Source: Herbaspirillum seropedicae (GTDB lineage Bacteria; Pseudomonadota; Gammaproteobacteria; Burkholderiales; Burkholderiaceae_D). Taken from it: a stretch of 64,000 nt of DNA. The stretch is taken from the NCBI RefSeq assembly GCF_001040945.1, contig NZ_CP011930.1, positions 3,715,021-3,779,020 on the forward strand, written 5' to 3'. The position numbers and the translations under genes are program-made. Shown here one piece after another: positions 15,824 through 24,508 of this stretch. Under the pieces are notes generated by a model that was given only the letters and a program-made list of their open reading frames with translations, had not been told where the DNA came from and ran no database searches. Numbering within the stretch: position 1 is the stretch's first letter; each line of letters starts with the position of its first letter.

Positions 15824-17200
15824 ATGCAAGCCCAAGCAACAGGCAAGACCCTGCTGATCAGAAACGCCCGCATCCTCGTCACCATGAACGAGAGCCGGGA
15901 AGAGATCCCCGACGGCGCCCTCTACATCAGGAACAACGTCATCGAGCAGGTCGGCCAGACCGCTGATCTGCCGCAAGACGCCGACGAGATCATCGACGCC
16001 CGCCACCACATCGTCCTCCCCGGCCTGATCAACACCCACCACCACATGTACCAGAGCCTCACCCGCGCCATCCCCAGCGCGCAGAATGGCGAACTGTTCA
16101 ACTGGCTGACCAAGCTCTACCCGATCTGGGCTGGCCTCACCCCCGAGATGATCCAGGTGTCCACGCTGACCGCCATGGCCGAGCTGATCCTCTCGGGCTG
16201 CACCACCAGCAGCGACCATCTCTACATCTACCCCAACCAGACCCGCCTGGACGACAGCCTGGAAGCCGCCGCCCGCATCGGCATGCGCTTCCACGGCGCC
16301 CGCGGCGCCATGAGCGTGGGCCAGTCCAAGGGCGGCCTGCCGCCGGACCGCGTAGTCCAAGACGAAGCCGCCATTCTCAAGGATACCCAGCGCCTCATCG
16401 AGACCTACCACGACCACCAGCGCCACGCCATGCAGCGCATCGTGGTCGCCCCCTGCTCCCCCTTCTCAGTCTCGCGCGAGCTCATGCGCGAAGCCGCCGA
16501 CCTGGCGCGTCACTACGGCGTTTCGCTGCACACCCACCTGGCCGAAAACGTCAACGACATCGCCTACAGCCGGGAGAAATTCAACATGAGCCCGGCCGAG
16601 TATGCCGAAGACTGCGGCTGGGTCGGCCACGACGTCTGGCACGCCCACTGCGTGCAACTGGATGCGCATGGCATCGATCTGTTTGCCCGCACCGGCACTG
16701 GCGTGGCGCACTGTCCCTGTTCCAACATGCGACTGGCCTCCGGCATCGCCCCGATCCGCAAGATGCTGGACGCCGGTGTGCCGGTCGGTCTGGGCGTGGA
16801 CGGCAGTGCCTCCAACGACAGCGCCCACATGCTGGGCGAAGTCCGTCAGGCCATGCTGCTGCAACGCGTGGGCTTCGGCCCCGATGCCATGACCGCGCGC
16901 CAGGCGCTGGAAGTGGCCACGCTGGGCGGTGCCAAGGTCTTGAATCGTGACGACATCGGCGCGCTCAAGCCCGGCATGTCGGCCGACGTGGTGATGTTCG
17001 ATACGCGTCAGATCGCCTTTGCCGGCGCCCTGCATGACCCGGTGGCGGCGCTGGTATTCTGCACACCGGCCAACGTCGACTGCAGCATCATCAATGGCCG
17101 CGTGATCGTGCGCGAGGGGCAGCTCACGAGCATCGAACTGGGGGCCGTGCTGGAGCGGCACAATCAACTGTCGCTGGCACTGGCGCAAGGGGTGGACTGA
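15824..17200 (+). CDS. 8-oxoguanine deaminase (amidohydrolase family)
   Basis: Zinc amidohydrolase of 458 aa that should deaminate 8-oxoguanine to urate; the family is often mis-annotated as AtzB or chlorohydrolase. Metal ligands are visible in INTHHHMYQ (His 72-74), THLAEN (about 235) and GLGVDGSASND (about 320). The residue pattern around HCPCSNMRLASG fits this subgroup better than guanine deaminase, which is encoded separately about 7 kb downstream. AAGGAG lies 9 bp before ATG 15824. Its place between uraD-allC and a purine permease supports a purine-salvage or degradation role. A strong terminator follows. Confidence 0.85.
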   Translation: MQAQATGKTLLIRNARILVTMNESREEIPDGALYIRNNVIEQVGQTADLPQDADEIIDARHHIVLPGLINTHHHMYQSLTRAIPSAQNGELFNWLTKLYPIWAGLTPEMIQVSTLTAMAELILSGCTTSSDHLYIYPNQTRLDDSLEAAARIGMRFHGARGAMSVGQSKGGLPPDRVVQDEAAILKDTQRLIETYHDHQRHAMQRIVVAPCSPFSVSRELMREAADLARHYGVSLHTHLAENVNDIAYSREKFNMSPAEYAEDCGWVGHDVWHAHCVQLDAHGIDLFARTGTGVAHCPCSNMRLASGIAPIRKMLDAGVPVGLGVDGSASNDSAHMLGEVRQAMLLQRVGFGPDAMTARQALEVATLGGAKVLNRDDIGALKPGMSADVVMFDTRQIAFAGALHDPVAALVFCTPANVDCSIINGRVIVREGQLTSIELGAVLERHNQLSLALAQGVD

Positions 17201-17249
17201 CAAGATCAAGGAAAGCAAGCTGGCGGAAACACAGTCAGCCTCTCCGATC

Positions 17250-17305
17250 AAGCAGTCCCCGTGCGATGTTCCAGGCGAAGCATCGCACGGGGCTGCTTCA
17301 TTGTT
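17250..17305 (+). terminator. Terminator after 8-oxoguanine deaminase
   Basis: Long stem of AAGCAG plus CCCCGTGCGATG pairing with CATCGCACGGGG plus CTGCTT, with one bulged T. A T-rich tail (CATTGTTTC) follows. Confidence 0.8.
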
Positions 17306-17537
17306 TCATTGCTTCATTGCTGCATCGCTTCCGCGCCCCCTGCGCCACCCGCGCAGACTAAGCGGCAAAAGAAATTAACCCAGGGCAACAAAAATTCCCA
17401 AAACCCCCGATCGCCATAAAACTGGCAAAATCTCGCCTGAGCCACACCCGATTCCATACCCGCGTATCACCAATGCGCAGCAACCAGCTCCAGCGCCCAT
17501 CCCGATTTCCGTCCGACCTCCCGCTTATAAGGCCAGC

Positions 17538-17567
17538 TTGATACTGGCTATGTGATAGCCCTTACAT
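17538..17567 (+). promoter_or_regulatory. Candidate promoter with inner dyad before the permease
   Basis: TTGATA (17538-17543), 18 bp, then TTACAT (17562-17567). The spacer contains the perfect inverted repeat GGCTAT-GTG-ATAGCC (17546-17560), a good candidate operator. The -10 match is weak. Confidence 0.4.
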
Positions 17568-17729
17568 TCCTCCCATGAAATTCAACGACATTAGCAACGT
17601 TGCCAGAACCATGCGAAAAGCCATTTTTTGCCTGCCCCTGGCCCAACTGCACCGGCATCCGTATCCACAGGCTGCACACCCCGCATGTCTTGCAGAGAAC
17701 AAGAACGGACCCAACGGAGACCACCCACA

Positions 17730-19028
17730 ATGAACGCCCTGAACAAGTTCTTCCGCCTGGATGAGAACGGCACCACCATCCGCACCGAACTGCTGGCCGG
17801 CCTGACCACCTTCCTGACGATGGCCTACATCATCTTCGTCAACCCCTCCATCCTCGGTGACGCCGGCATGCCCAAGGACGCCGTCTTCGTCGCCACCTGC
17901 ATCGCCGCCGCCGTCGGCACCCTGATCATGGGCCTGTACGCCAACTACCCCATCGGCCTGGCGCCCGGCATGGGCTTGAACGCCTACTTTGCCTATGCCG
18001 TGGTCAAGGGCATGGGCTTCCCCTGGCAGGCCGCGCTGGGCGCGGTGCTGATCTCGGGCTGCCTGTTCCTGCTGGTGAGCGTGCTGCGGGTGCGCGAGCT
18101 CATCATCAGCAGCATCCCGCGCTCGCTGCGCACGGCCATTCCCGCCGGCATCGGCCTGTTCCTGGGGATCATATCGCTCAAGAGCGCCGGCATCATCGCC
18201 GCCAACCCCGCCACCTTCGTCACCCTGGGCGACCTGCACCAGCCGCCGGCGGTGATGGCCATCATCGGCTTCCTGGTGATCGTGGCGCTGGACCGCTTGA
18301 AGGTGCGCGGCGCGCTGCTCATCGGCATCCTGCTGGTGACGGTGCTGTCCTTCGTCTTTGGCGGCAACCACTTCTCCGGCATCTTCGCCGCCCCGCCCTC
18401 GATCGCCCCGACCCTGCTGCAACTGGATATCAAGGGCGCGCTGTCCATGGGCCTGCTCAATGTGGTGCTGGTGTTCTTCCTGGTTGAACTGTTCGACGCC
18501 ACCGGCACCCTGATGGGCGTGGCCACCCGCGCCGGGCTGATGAAGGAAGGCAAGATGGAGCGCCTGAACAAGGCCCTCATGGCCGATAGCACCGCCATCG
18601 TCGCCGGCTCCCTGCTGGGCACCTCCTCCACCACGGCCTATATCGAAAGCGCCGCTGGTGTGCAGGCAGGCGGCCGCACCGGCCTGACCGCAGTGGCCAT
18701 TGCCGTGCTGTTCCTGCTGTGCCTGTTCATTGCGCCGCTGGCCGGCGTGGTGCCGGCCTATGCGACCGCACCGGCGCTGTTCTTCGTGGCCTGCCTGATG
18801 CTGCGCGAGCTGGTGCATATCGACTGGGAAGACACCACCGAATGCGTGCCGGCCGTGATCACGGCGCTGGTGATGCCCTTCACCTATTCCATTGCCAACG
18901 GCCTGGCGCTGGGCTTCATCAGCTATGCCGCGCTCAAGCTCCTGACCGGACGCGCCAAGGACGTGTCGGTGGTAATCTGGGTCATCGCCGCGATCTTCCT
19001 GTTCAAGCTGATCTATCTGGGCGAGTAA
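17730..19028 (+). CDS. Purine permease, AzgA/PbuG-type (NCS2-related)
   Basis: Inner-membrane importer for hypoxanthine, guanine or related purines; 432 aa with about 12-14 hydrophobic segments. Features of the COG2252 group are visible: GLTTFLTMAYIIFVNP at the N-terminus, NYPIGLAPGMGLNAYFAY, ELFDATGTLMG and GTSSTTAYIESAAGV. ATG 17730 is used because GGAG precedes it and the TM1 context is standard; an upstream in-frame ATG (17628) would add 34 unrelated residues. It lies between 8-oxoguanine deaminase and xdhA, and probably supplies both deaminase and XDH with substrate. Confidence 0.93.
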   Translation: MNALNKFFRLDENGTTIRTELLAGLTTFLTMAYIIFVNPSILGDAGMPKDAVFVATCIAAAVGTLIMGLYANYPIGLAPGMGLNAYFAYAVVKGMGFPWQAALGAVLISGCLFLLVSVLRVRELIISSIPRSLRTAIPAGIGLFLGIISLKSAGIIAANPATFVTLGDLHQPPAVMAIIGFLVIVALDRLKVRGALLIGILLVTVLSFVFGGNHFSGIFAAPPSIAPTLLQLDIKGALSMGLLNVVLVFFLVELFDATGTLMGVATRAGLMKEGKMERLNKALMADSTAIVAGSLLGTSSTTAYIESAAGVQAGGRTGLTAVAIAVLFLLCLFIAPLAGVVPAYATAPALFFVACLMLRELVHIDWEDTTECVPAVITALVMPFTYSIANGLALGFISYAALKLLTGRAKDVSVVIWVIAAIFLFKLIYLGE

Positions 19029-19299
19029 GATACCCTACCGTCGGGGCGACCCCGGGCTCAGCAATGGGCCGCCCCGTCGGGATTGTGAAAAGAGCAAACA
19101 CCACCATCGTCTGCAACAATCCTGTGCGGACAATCCGTTTCCTCTTTTGACAACCCCGGCACGTTTCTTGAATGCCATCTGGCCACGGGAGACACCACAG
19201 GCAGAGCGCCCACCCAGGGGCGCCCTGCCTGAAAGCAGATCCAACAATAAGAAGCACGCCCCACGATACGCCCTGGAGCGCGCCATAAAGCAGTCTGTT

Positions 19300-19309
19300 T
19301 TGTAGACAA
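19300..19309. promoter_or_regulatory. Palindrome TTGTAGACAA before xdhA
   Basis: A 10-bp dyad with arms TTGT/ACAA, 18 bp before the xdhA start codon and flanked by a GTCT...AGAC repeat. It could be a regulator site, but short dyads arise by chance. Confidence 0.25.
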
Positions 19310-19326
19310 TTCACCAGAGTAAAGTC

Positions 19327-20811
19327 ATGTCAGAAACGCACAGTTCCATCCAGTTCTATTTCCGCGGCCAGACCCATAGCGTGGCCGGGCATTCTCCTAC
19401 CCGCACCGTTCTGCAGCATCTGCGCGAAGACCTGCACTGCACCGGCACCAAAGAAGGTTGCGCCGAAGGGGATTGCGGCGCTTGCACGGTGGTGGTGGGC
19501 GAACTGCAGGGCGAGCAACTGGCGCTCAAGACCGTGAACGCCTGCATCCAGTTCCTGCCCACGCTGGACGGGCGCGCGCTCTTCACCGTGGAAGACCTCA
19601 AGCAGGCCGATGGCAGCCTGCACCCGGTCCAGCAGGCCATGGTGGAATGCCATGGCTCGCAATGCGGCTTCTGCACGCCGGGCTTCGTGATGTCGCTGTG
19701 GGGCCTGTATCTGCGGCATGAGCAGGACGGCGTGACGCCCAGCAAGCGCGAGATCGACGACGCCCTTTCCGGCAATCTCTGCCGCTGCACCGGCTATCGT
19801 CCCATCATCGATGCGGCGCGCCGCATGGGCGAATTGCCCAAGGTGGAGTTCGACCGCGAAGCCATCAAGGCGGCGCTGCGCAGCATCGATCAGCAGCAGC
19901 CGCTCGCGCTCACGCATGCCGGCCAGACCTTCCACGCGCCGCGCACGCTGGCGCAACTGGCGCAGCTGCGCGCGGACCTGCCGCAGGCGCGTATCCTGGC
20001 GGGCTCCACCGATGTGGGCCTGTGGGTGACCAAGCAGATGCGCGAGCTGGGCGATCTCCTCTACATTGGCCGTGTGGAAGAGCTGCGCGCCATGCAGGTG
20101 CGGGACGAGATGCTGGAGATCGGCGCGGGCGTCTGCCTGGAAGAGGCCTATGCCGAGGCTGCCCGTCACTATCCGGAAGAACTGTCGGAACTGTGGCAGC
20201 GCTTCGCCTCGCTGCCGGTGCGCAATGCCGGCACCCTGGGCGGCAACCTCGCCAATGGCTCGCCCATCGGCGATTCCATGCCCTGGCTGATCGCGCTGGG
20301 CGCGCAGATCGTGCTCTACAGCGTGCGCGGCCAGCGCGTCATGCCGCTGGAGGATTTCTATCTGGCCTATCAGAAATCGGCCCTGCAGGCTGATGAACTG
20401 GTGCAGGCGGTGCGCATTCCGCTGCCACGCAAGGAGCTGCGTTTCCGGGTCTACAAGCTCTCCAAGCGTTTTGACCAGGATATCTCGGCGGTCTGCGCCG
20501 CCTTCGCCTTGCAGATGCAGGGCGATACCATCGTCCAGGCACGCATCGCCTATGGCGGCATGGCGGCCACGCCCAAGCGCGCCGCCCAGGCCGAGGCCGT
20601 GCTGCAGGGCGGTCCCTGGAGCGAAGCTCAGGCCCAGGCGGCCATGGCCGCACTGGCCCAGGATTACGCGCCCCTGTCGGACATGCGCGCCAGCGCCGCC
20701 TATCGCCTGCGCACGGCGCAGAACCTGCTCTATCGCTACTGGCTGGAAACCCGCAGCGACGCGCCGCTGGCGCGCCAGGAGCTACGGGCCTGCGCCGTTG
20801 ACGCGGCATGA
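19327..20811 (+). CDS. xdhA: Xanthine dehydrogenase small subunit (2Fe-2S / FAD)
   Basis: Electron-transfer subunit of molybdenum xanthine dehydrogenase, 494 aa. The first [2Fe-2S] cluster ligands are C38, C45, C50 and C53 (CTGTKEGC...GDCGAC). The second cluster is in CGFCTPGF and CRCTGYRP (about 113-160). A CO-dehydrogenase-type FAD domain follows (about 200-480), with LPVRNAGTLGGNLANGSPIGD. It starts an apparent operon xdhA-xdhB-xdhC with gaps of 43 and 21 bp. The 298 bp between the permease and this gene hold GC-rich partial dyads but no clear terminator. The ribosome-binding site (AGAGTAAAG) is weak. Confidence 0.97.
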   Translation: MSETHSSIQFYFRGQTHSVAGHSPTRTVLQHLREDLHCTGTKEGCAEGDCGACTVVVGELQGEQLALKTVNACIQFLPTLDGRALFTVEDLKQADGSLHPVQQAMVECHGSQCGFCTPGFVMSLWGLYLRHEQDGVTPSKREIDDALSGNLCRCTGYRPIIDAARRMGELPKVEFDREAIKAALRSIDQQQPLALTHAGQTFHAPRTLAQLAQLRADLPQARILAGSTDVGLWVTKQMRELGDLLYIGRVEELRAMQVRDEMLEIGAGVCLEEAYAEAARHYPEELSELWQRFASLPVRNAGTLGGNLANGSPIGDSMPWLIALGAQIVLYSVRGQRVMPLEDFYLAYQKSALQADELVQAVRIPLPRKELRFRVYKLSKRFDQDISAVCAAFALQMQGDTIVQARIAYGGMAATPKRAAQAEAVLQGGPWSEAQAQAAMAALAQDYAPLSDMRASAAYRLRTAQNLLYRYWLETRSDAPLARQELRACAVDAA

Positions 20812-20854
20812 AGCAGCCCATCCAGCGCCGCCCCAGAATCCGCAGGAGAACGCC

Positions 20855-23224
20855 ATGAACCAACATACCGAAGCCTTCCTCGCCCCGCTGGCCCAGCCGC
20901 CCCATGACTGGGCCGCCGTGGGCAAGCCGCATCCGCACGAATCGGCGCGGCTGCACGTCACCGGCGAGGCCGTCTATACGGACGACATCCCCGAACTGCG
21001 CGGCACCCTGCATGCAGCGCTGGGCCTATCGCAGAAGGCCCATGCCCGGGTGCGCGCCATCGACCTGGAAAAAGTGAAGGCTGCGCCGGGCGTGAAGGCC
21101 GTCTTTACCGCCGCCGATATCCCTGGTGACAATGAATGCGGCGCCATCCTCCATGATGACCCGGTGCTGGCCGACGGCCTGGTGCAATACGTGGGCCAGC
21201 CCCTGTTCATCGTGGTGGCCGACAGCCATGAACTGGCCCGCCGTGCTGCGCGCCTGGCGGTGATCGACTACGAAGAGCTGCCCGCCATCCTTACCCCGCG
21301 CCAGGCCCATGCCGCCCAGTCCTATGTGCTGCCGCCCATGCATCTGTCGCGCGGCGAACCGGCCATTGCACTGGCGCTGGCGCCGCACCGGCTGCGCGGG
21401 CAGTTCGATGTGGGCGGACAGGAGCAGTTCTATCTCGAAGGCCAGATTTCCTATGCCATCCCCAAGGAGGGGCGCGGCATGCATGTGTATTGCTCCACGC
21501 AGCATCCCAGCGAGATGCAGCACCACGTGGCCACCGTGCTGGGCCTGGCCTCGCACGATGTGCTGGTGGAATGCCGGCGCATGGGCGGCGGCTTCGGCGG
21601 CAAGGAATCGCAATCGGCGCTATGGGCCTGCGCGGCAGCGGTGGCGGCGGCGCGGTTGCAGCGTCCGGTCAAGCTGCGCGCCGATCGTGACGATGACATG
21701 ATGGTCACCGGCAAGCGCCATTGCTTCGCCTATGACTACGAGATCGGCTATGACGACCACGGCCGCATCGTGGCGGCGAAGATCGAGATGATTTCGCGCG
21801 CGGGATTTTCCGCCGACCTCTCCGGGCCGGTGGCCACGCGGGCGGTCTGCCACTTCGATAATGCCTACTACCTCTCCGACGTGGACATCCGCGCCATGTG
21901 CGGCAAGACCAACACCCAGTCCAACACGGCGTTCCGCGGCTTTGGCGGCCCGCAGGGGGCGCTGGCCATCGAATACATCATCGACGACATCGCCCGCCAT
22001 CTCGGACGCGATCCGCTGGAGATCCGCCGCAACAACTTCTACGGCCCCAGCGACGAGGAAGGACCGCAAGCCCGCAACGTCACCCACTACGGCCAGAAGG
22101 TCGAAGACAACATCATCCCTGCACTGGTGGACCAGCTCGAACGCAGCAGCCGCTACCAGGAGCGCCGCCAGGCCGTGGCCGCATTCAATGCCGGCAGCAC
22201 GGTGCTCAAGAAAGGCCTGGCGCTCACGCCGGTGAAGTTCGGCATTTCCTTCAACGTGCCGCACCTGAACCAGGCCGGTGCGCTGGTGCATGTCTATACC
22301 GATGGCTCGGTGCTGGTCAATCACGGCGGCACCGAGATGGGACAAGGGCTCAATACCAAGGTGGCGCAAGTGGTGGCGCACACGCTGGGCGTGCCGCTGG
22401 AACGGGTGCGCTGCAGCGCCACCGACACCAGCAAGGTCGCCAATACCTCCGCCACCGCCGCCTCCACCGGCAGCGATCTGAACGGCAAGGCGGCACAGGA
22501 TGCAGCCTTGCAGGTCCGCACCCGGCTGGCGCAGGTTGCGGCCACACTGTTGGGTGTGGAGCCGACGGCGGTGCGCTTTGCCGACGGACGGGTGATGGCC
22601 GGCGCGCAATCGATGGCCTTTGCAGAACTGGTGATGAAGGCTTACCTGCAACGGGTGCAGCTCTGGTCCGACGGCTTCTATTCCACCCCCAAGGTGCATT
22701 GGGACGCCAAGCGCATGCACGGCCATCCCTTCTTCTACTTCGCCTATGCGGCGGCGGTGTCGGAAGTGGTGATCGACACCCTGACCGGCGAATGGAAGCT
22801 GTTGCAGGCCGACCTGCTCTACGACGCCGGCCAGAGCCTGAACCCGGCGCTGGATATCGGCCAGGTCGAAGGTGGCTTCATCCAGGGCATGGGCTGGCTG
22901 ACCACCGAAGAACTGTGGTGGAACAAGGACGGCAAGCTGATGACCCACGCCCCCTCCACCTACAAGATCCCGGCCATCTCCGATTGCCCGGCCCGGCTGC
23001 GCACGGAGCTGTTCCAGAACAGGAATGTCTCCGACACCATCCACCGCTCCAAGGCAGTGGGCGAGCCGCCGCTACTGTTGCCGTTCTCGGTGTTCCTGGC
23101 CATCCGTGACGCGGTCTCGGCGGTGGGCGGCCATCGTGTCAATCCGCCGCTGCGCGCACCGGCCACCAGCGAGGCCATCCTGGATGCTGTGGATGCGGTG
23201 CGGGCCGCCACGGCCTCGCGCTGA
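20855..23224 (+). CDS. xdhB: Xanthine dehydrogenase large subunit (molybdopterin-binding)
   Basis: Catalytic subunit (789 aa) hydroxylating hypoxanthine and xanthine to urate. Family motifs: GEAVYTDDIPE near the N-terminus, RRMGGGFGGKESQ (Moco contact), FRGFGGPQG and GTEMGQGLNTK, with the catalytic Glu in AVGEPPLLLPFSVF near the C-terminus. AGGAGA lies before ATG 20855. The open frame continues upstream into xdhA, but that part is out of frame with xdhA and unrelated to the family. Confidence 0.97.
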   Translation: MNQHTEAFLAPLAQPPHDWAAVGKPHPHESARLHVTGEAVYTDDIPELRGTLHAALGLSQKAHARVRAIDLEKVKAAPGVKAVFTAADIPGDNECGAILHDDPVLADGLVQYVGQPLFIVVADSHELARRAARLAVIDYEELPAILTPRQAHAAQSYVLPPMHLSRGEPAIALALAPHRLRGQFDVGGQEQFYLEGQISYAIPKEGRGMHVYCSTQHPSEMQHHVATVLGLASHDVLVECRRMGGGFGGKESQSALWACAAAVAAARLQRPVKLRADRDDDMMVTGKRHCFAYDYEIGYDDHGRIVAAKIEMISRAGFSADLSGPVATRAVCHFDNAYYLSDVDIRAMCGKTNTQSNTAFRGFGGPQGALAIEYIIDDIARHLGRDPLEIRRNNFYGPSDEEGPQARNVTHYGQKVEDNIIPALVDQLERSSRYQERRQAVAAFNAGSTVLKKGLALTPVKFGISFNVPHLNQAGALVHVYTDGSVLVNHGGTEMGQGLNTKVAQVVAHTLGVPLERVRCSATDTSKVANTSATAASTGSDLNGKAAQDAALQVRTRLAQVAATLLGVEPTAVRFADGRVMAGAQSMAFAELVMKAYLQRVQLWSDGFYSTPKVHWDAKRMHGHPFFYFAYAAAVSEVVIDTLTGEWKLLQADLLYDAGQSLNPALDIGQVEGGFIQGMGWLTTEELWWNKDGKLMTHAPSTYKIPAISDCPARLRTELFQNRNVSDTIHRSKAVGEPPLLLPFSVFLAIRDAVSAVGGHRVNPPLRAPATSEAILDAVDAVRAATASR

Positions 23225-23245
23225 TCCGGCCCGCGGAGAACGATC

Positions 23246-24334
23246 ATGACGACATGGCTAGCCGCCCTGCGCAGGATGCAGCGAGATGCGACACCAGCGG
23301 TGCTGGTCACGGTGGCGCAGATCCAGGGTTCGACGCCTCGTGCGCCGGGTGCGCGCATGCTCTATACCGCCGATACCCAGTTCGACACCATCGGCGGCGG
23401 CCATCTGGAATGGCGTGCCGCGCAGATGGCCCGCGCCATGCTGCAGGCCCCGCTCGGCCAGCTGGCGGGCCAGCGCCGGCTGGAGCGTATCGCCCTCGGT
23501 CCCAGTCTGGGGCAATGCTGTGGCGGCGTGGTGTTTCTCTGCTTCGAACGCATCGCTACCGATGATGAGGCGATGCGCACCTGGCAGGCGCTGGAGCAGT
23601 CCTGGTCCAGCGGACAAGACCTCTGGCGCGCGGTACCGCTGGATCACGCTGGCGCGCAGTTGTTGATCGAAGGGAACATTGAAGACCTGCCACCCGATGC
23701 CTACGCGCACGGCCTGCCGCCGGACACGCTGGGGCAACAACGGCAGACCCGCCTGCTGCGCGATGCACAAGGCCGGCGCTGGCTGCTGGACTGGTGCCAC
23801 GCCTCGCGGCCCCAGGTGGTGCTGTGCGGCGCTGGCCACGTCGGCCAGGCCATCGTGGCGGTCTTGTCCACGCTGCCCTGCCGCGTGCTATGGGTCGATG
23901 CGCGGGAAGAGATGTTCCCGCCCGGACTGCCTCCGCAGATCCGCACCGAGGCGACCGATGTCCCCAATGCGGCGGTCGACATGGCCGATCCCGGCGCGTA
24001 TTTTCTGGTGATGACCCACAGCCATGCGCTGGACCAGCAATTGAGCGAGCGCATCCTCAAGCGCCAGGACGTGGCATGGTTCGGACTGATCGGCTCGCTC
24101 ACCAAGCGTAGGCAGTTCGAGCACAGGCTGGCCGAGCGCGGCTTCAGCGCCGCCCAGCTGGAACGCATCACCTGCCCCATCGGCATCGACGGCATCGATG
24201 GCAAGGAGCCTGCCAGCATTGCCATCGCCGTGGTGGCGCAACTGCTGCAACTATGGGAAAAGCGCCAGGCTGCACCAGAGCTGCAACCCTCTCCAGCGGT
24301 CCTGGCCACACACGCTCTGGACGGCAGAGGCTGA
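23246..24334 (+). CDS. xdhC: Xanthine dehydrogenase maturation factor XdhC
   Basis: Moco chaperone (362 aa) that binds sulfurated molybdenum cofactor and inserts it into XdhB. The N-terminal XdhC/CoxI domain shows GSTPRAPGARM and TIGGGHLE. The C-terminal Rossmann-like domain shows VVLCGAGHVGQAIV, SHALDQQL and GLIGSLTKRRQFEHRL. It follows xdhB by 21 bp with a GGAGA site. A 174-bp gap with no clear terminator separates it from guaD. Confidence 0.95.
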   Translation: MTTWLAALRRMQRDATPAVLVTVAQIQGSTPRAPGARMLYTADTQFDTIGGGHLEWRAAQMARAMLQAPLGQLAGQRRLERIALGPSLGQCCGGVVFLCFERIATDDEAMRTWQALEQSWSSGQDLWRAVPLDHAGAQLLIEGNIEDLPPDAYAHGLPPDTLGQQRQTRLLRDAQGRRWLLDWCHASRPQVVLCGAGHVGQAIVAVLSTLPCRVLWVDAREEMFPPGLPPQIRTEATDVPNAAVDMADPGAYFLVMTHSHALDQQLSERILKRQDVAWFGLIGSLTKRRQFEHRLAERGFSAAQLERITCPIGIDGIDGKEPASIAIAVVAQLLQLWEKRQAAPELQPSPAVLATHALDGRG

Positions 24335-24508
24335 AGGAACAACCCTGCCGTCACCCTCGGGAGCCGACGCACTGACAAGCGCAGAGGCACATTCCCGCTG
24401 CGATCCCCCCCTTCCCCCGGAAAGCGCCGCCCGCCGTGCGCCTTCCAGTATGATGACCACTGAATGGACGGTCTGCGCGCCTGCGTCCGTCCACCTTGAG
24501 GAAACACC

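Larger units (their letters stand above)
17201..17729. other. Intergenic region before the purine permease
   Basis: 529 bp. It begins with the deaminase terminator (17250-17305), continues with low-complexity CATTG(C/T)TT repeats to about 17330, and carries a possible promoter with an inner palindrome at 17538-17567. No gene and no recognisable purine riboswitch is seen. Confidence 0.5.

Noticed and set aside
17301..17729. Purine riboswitch before the permease
   Set aside because: No three-way-junction core with the conserved loop sequences was found.
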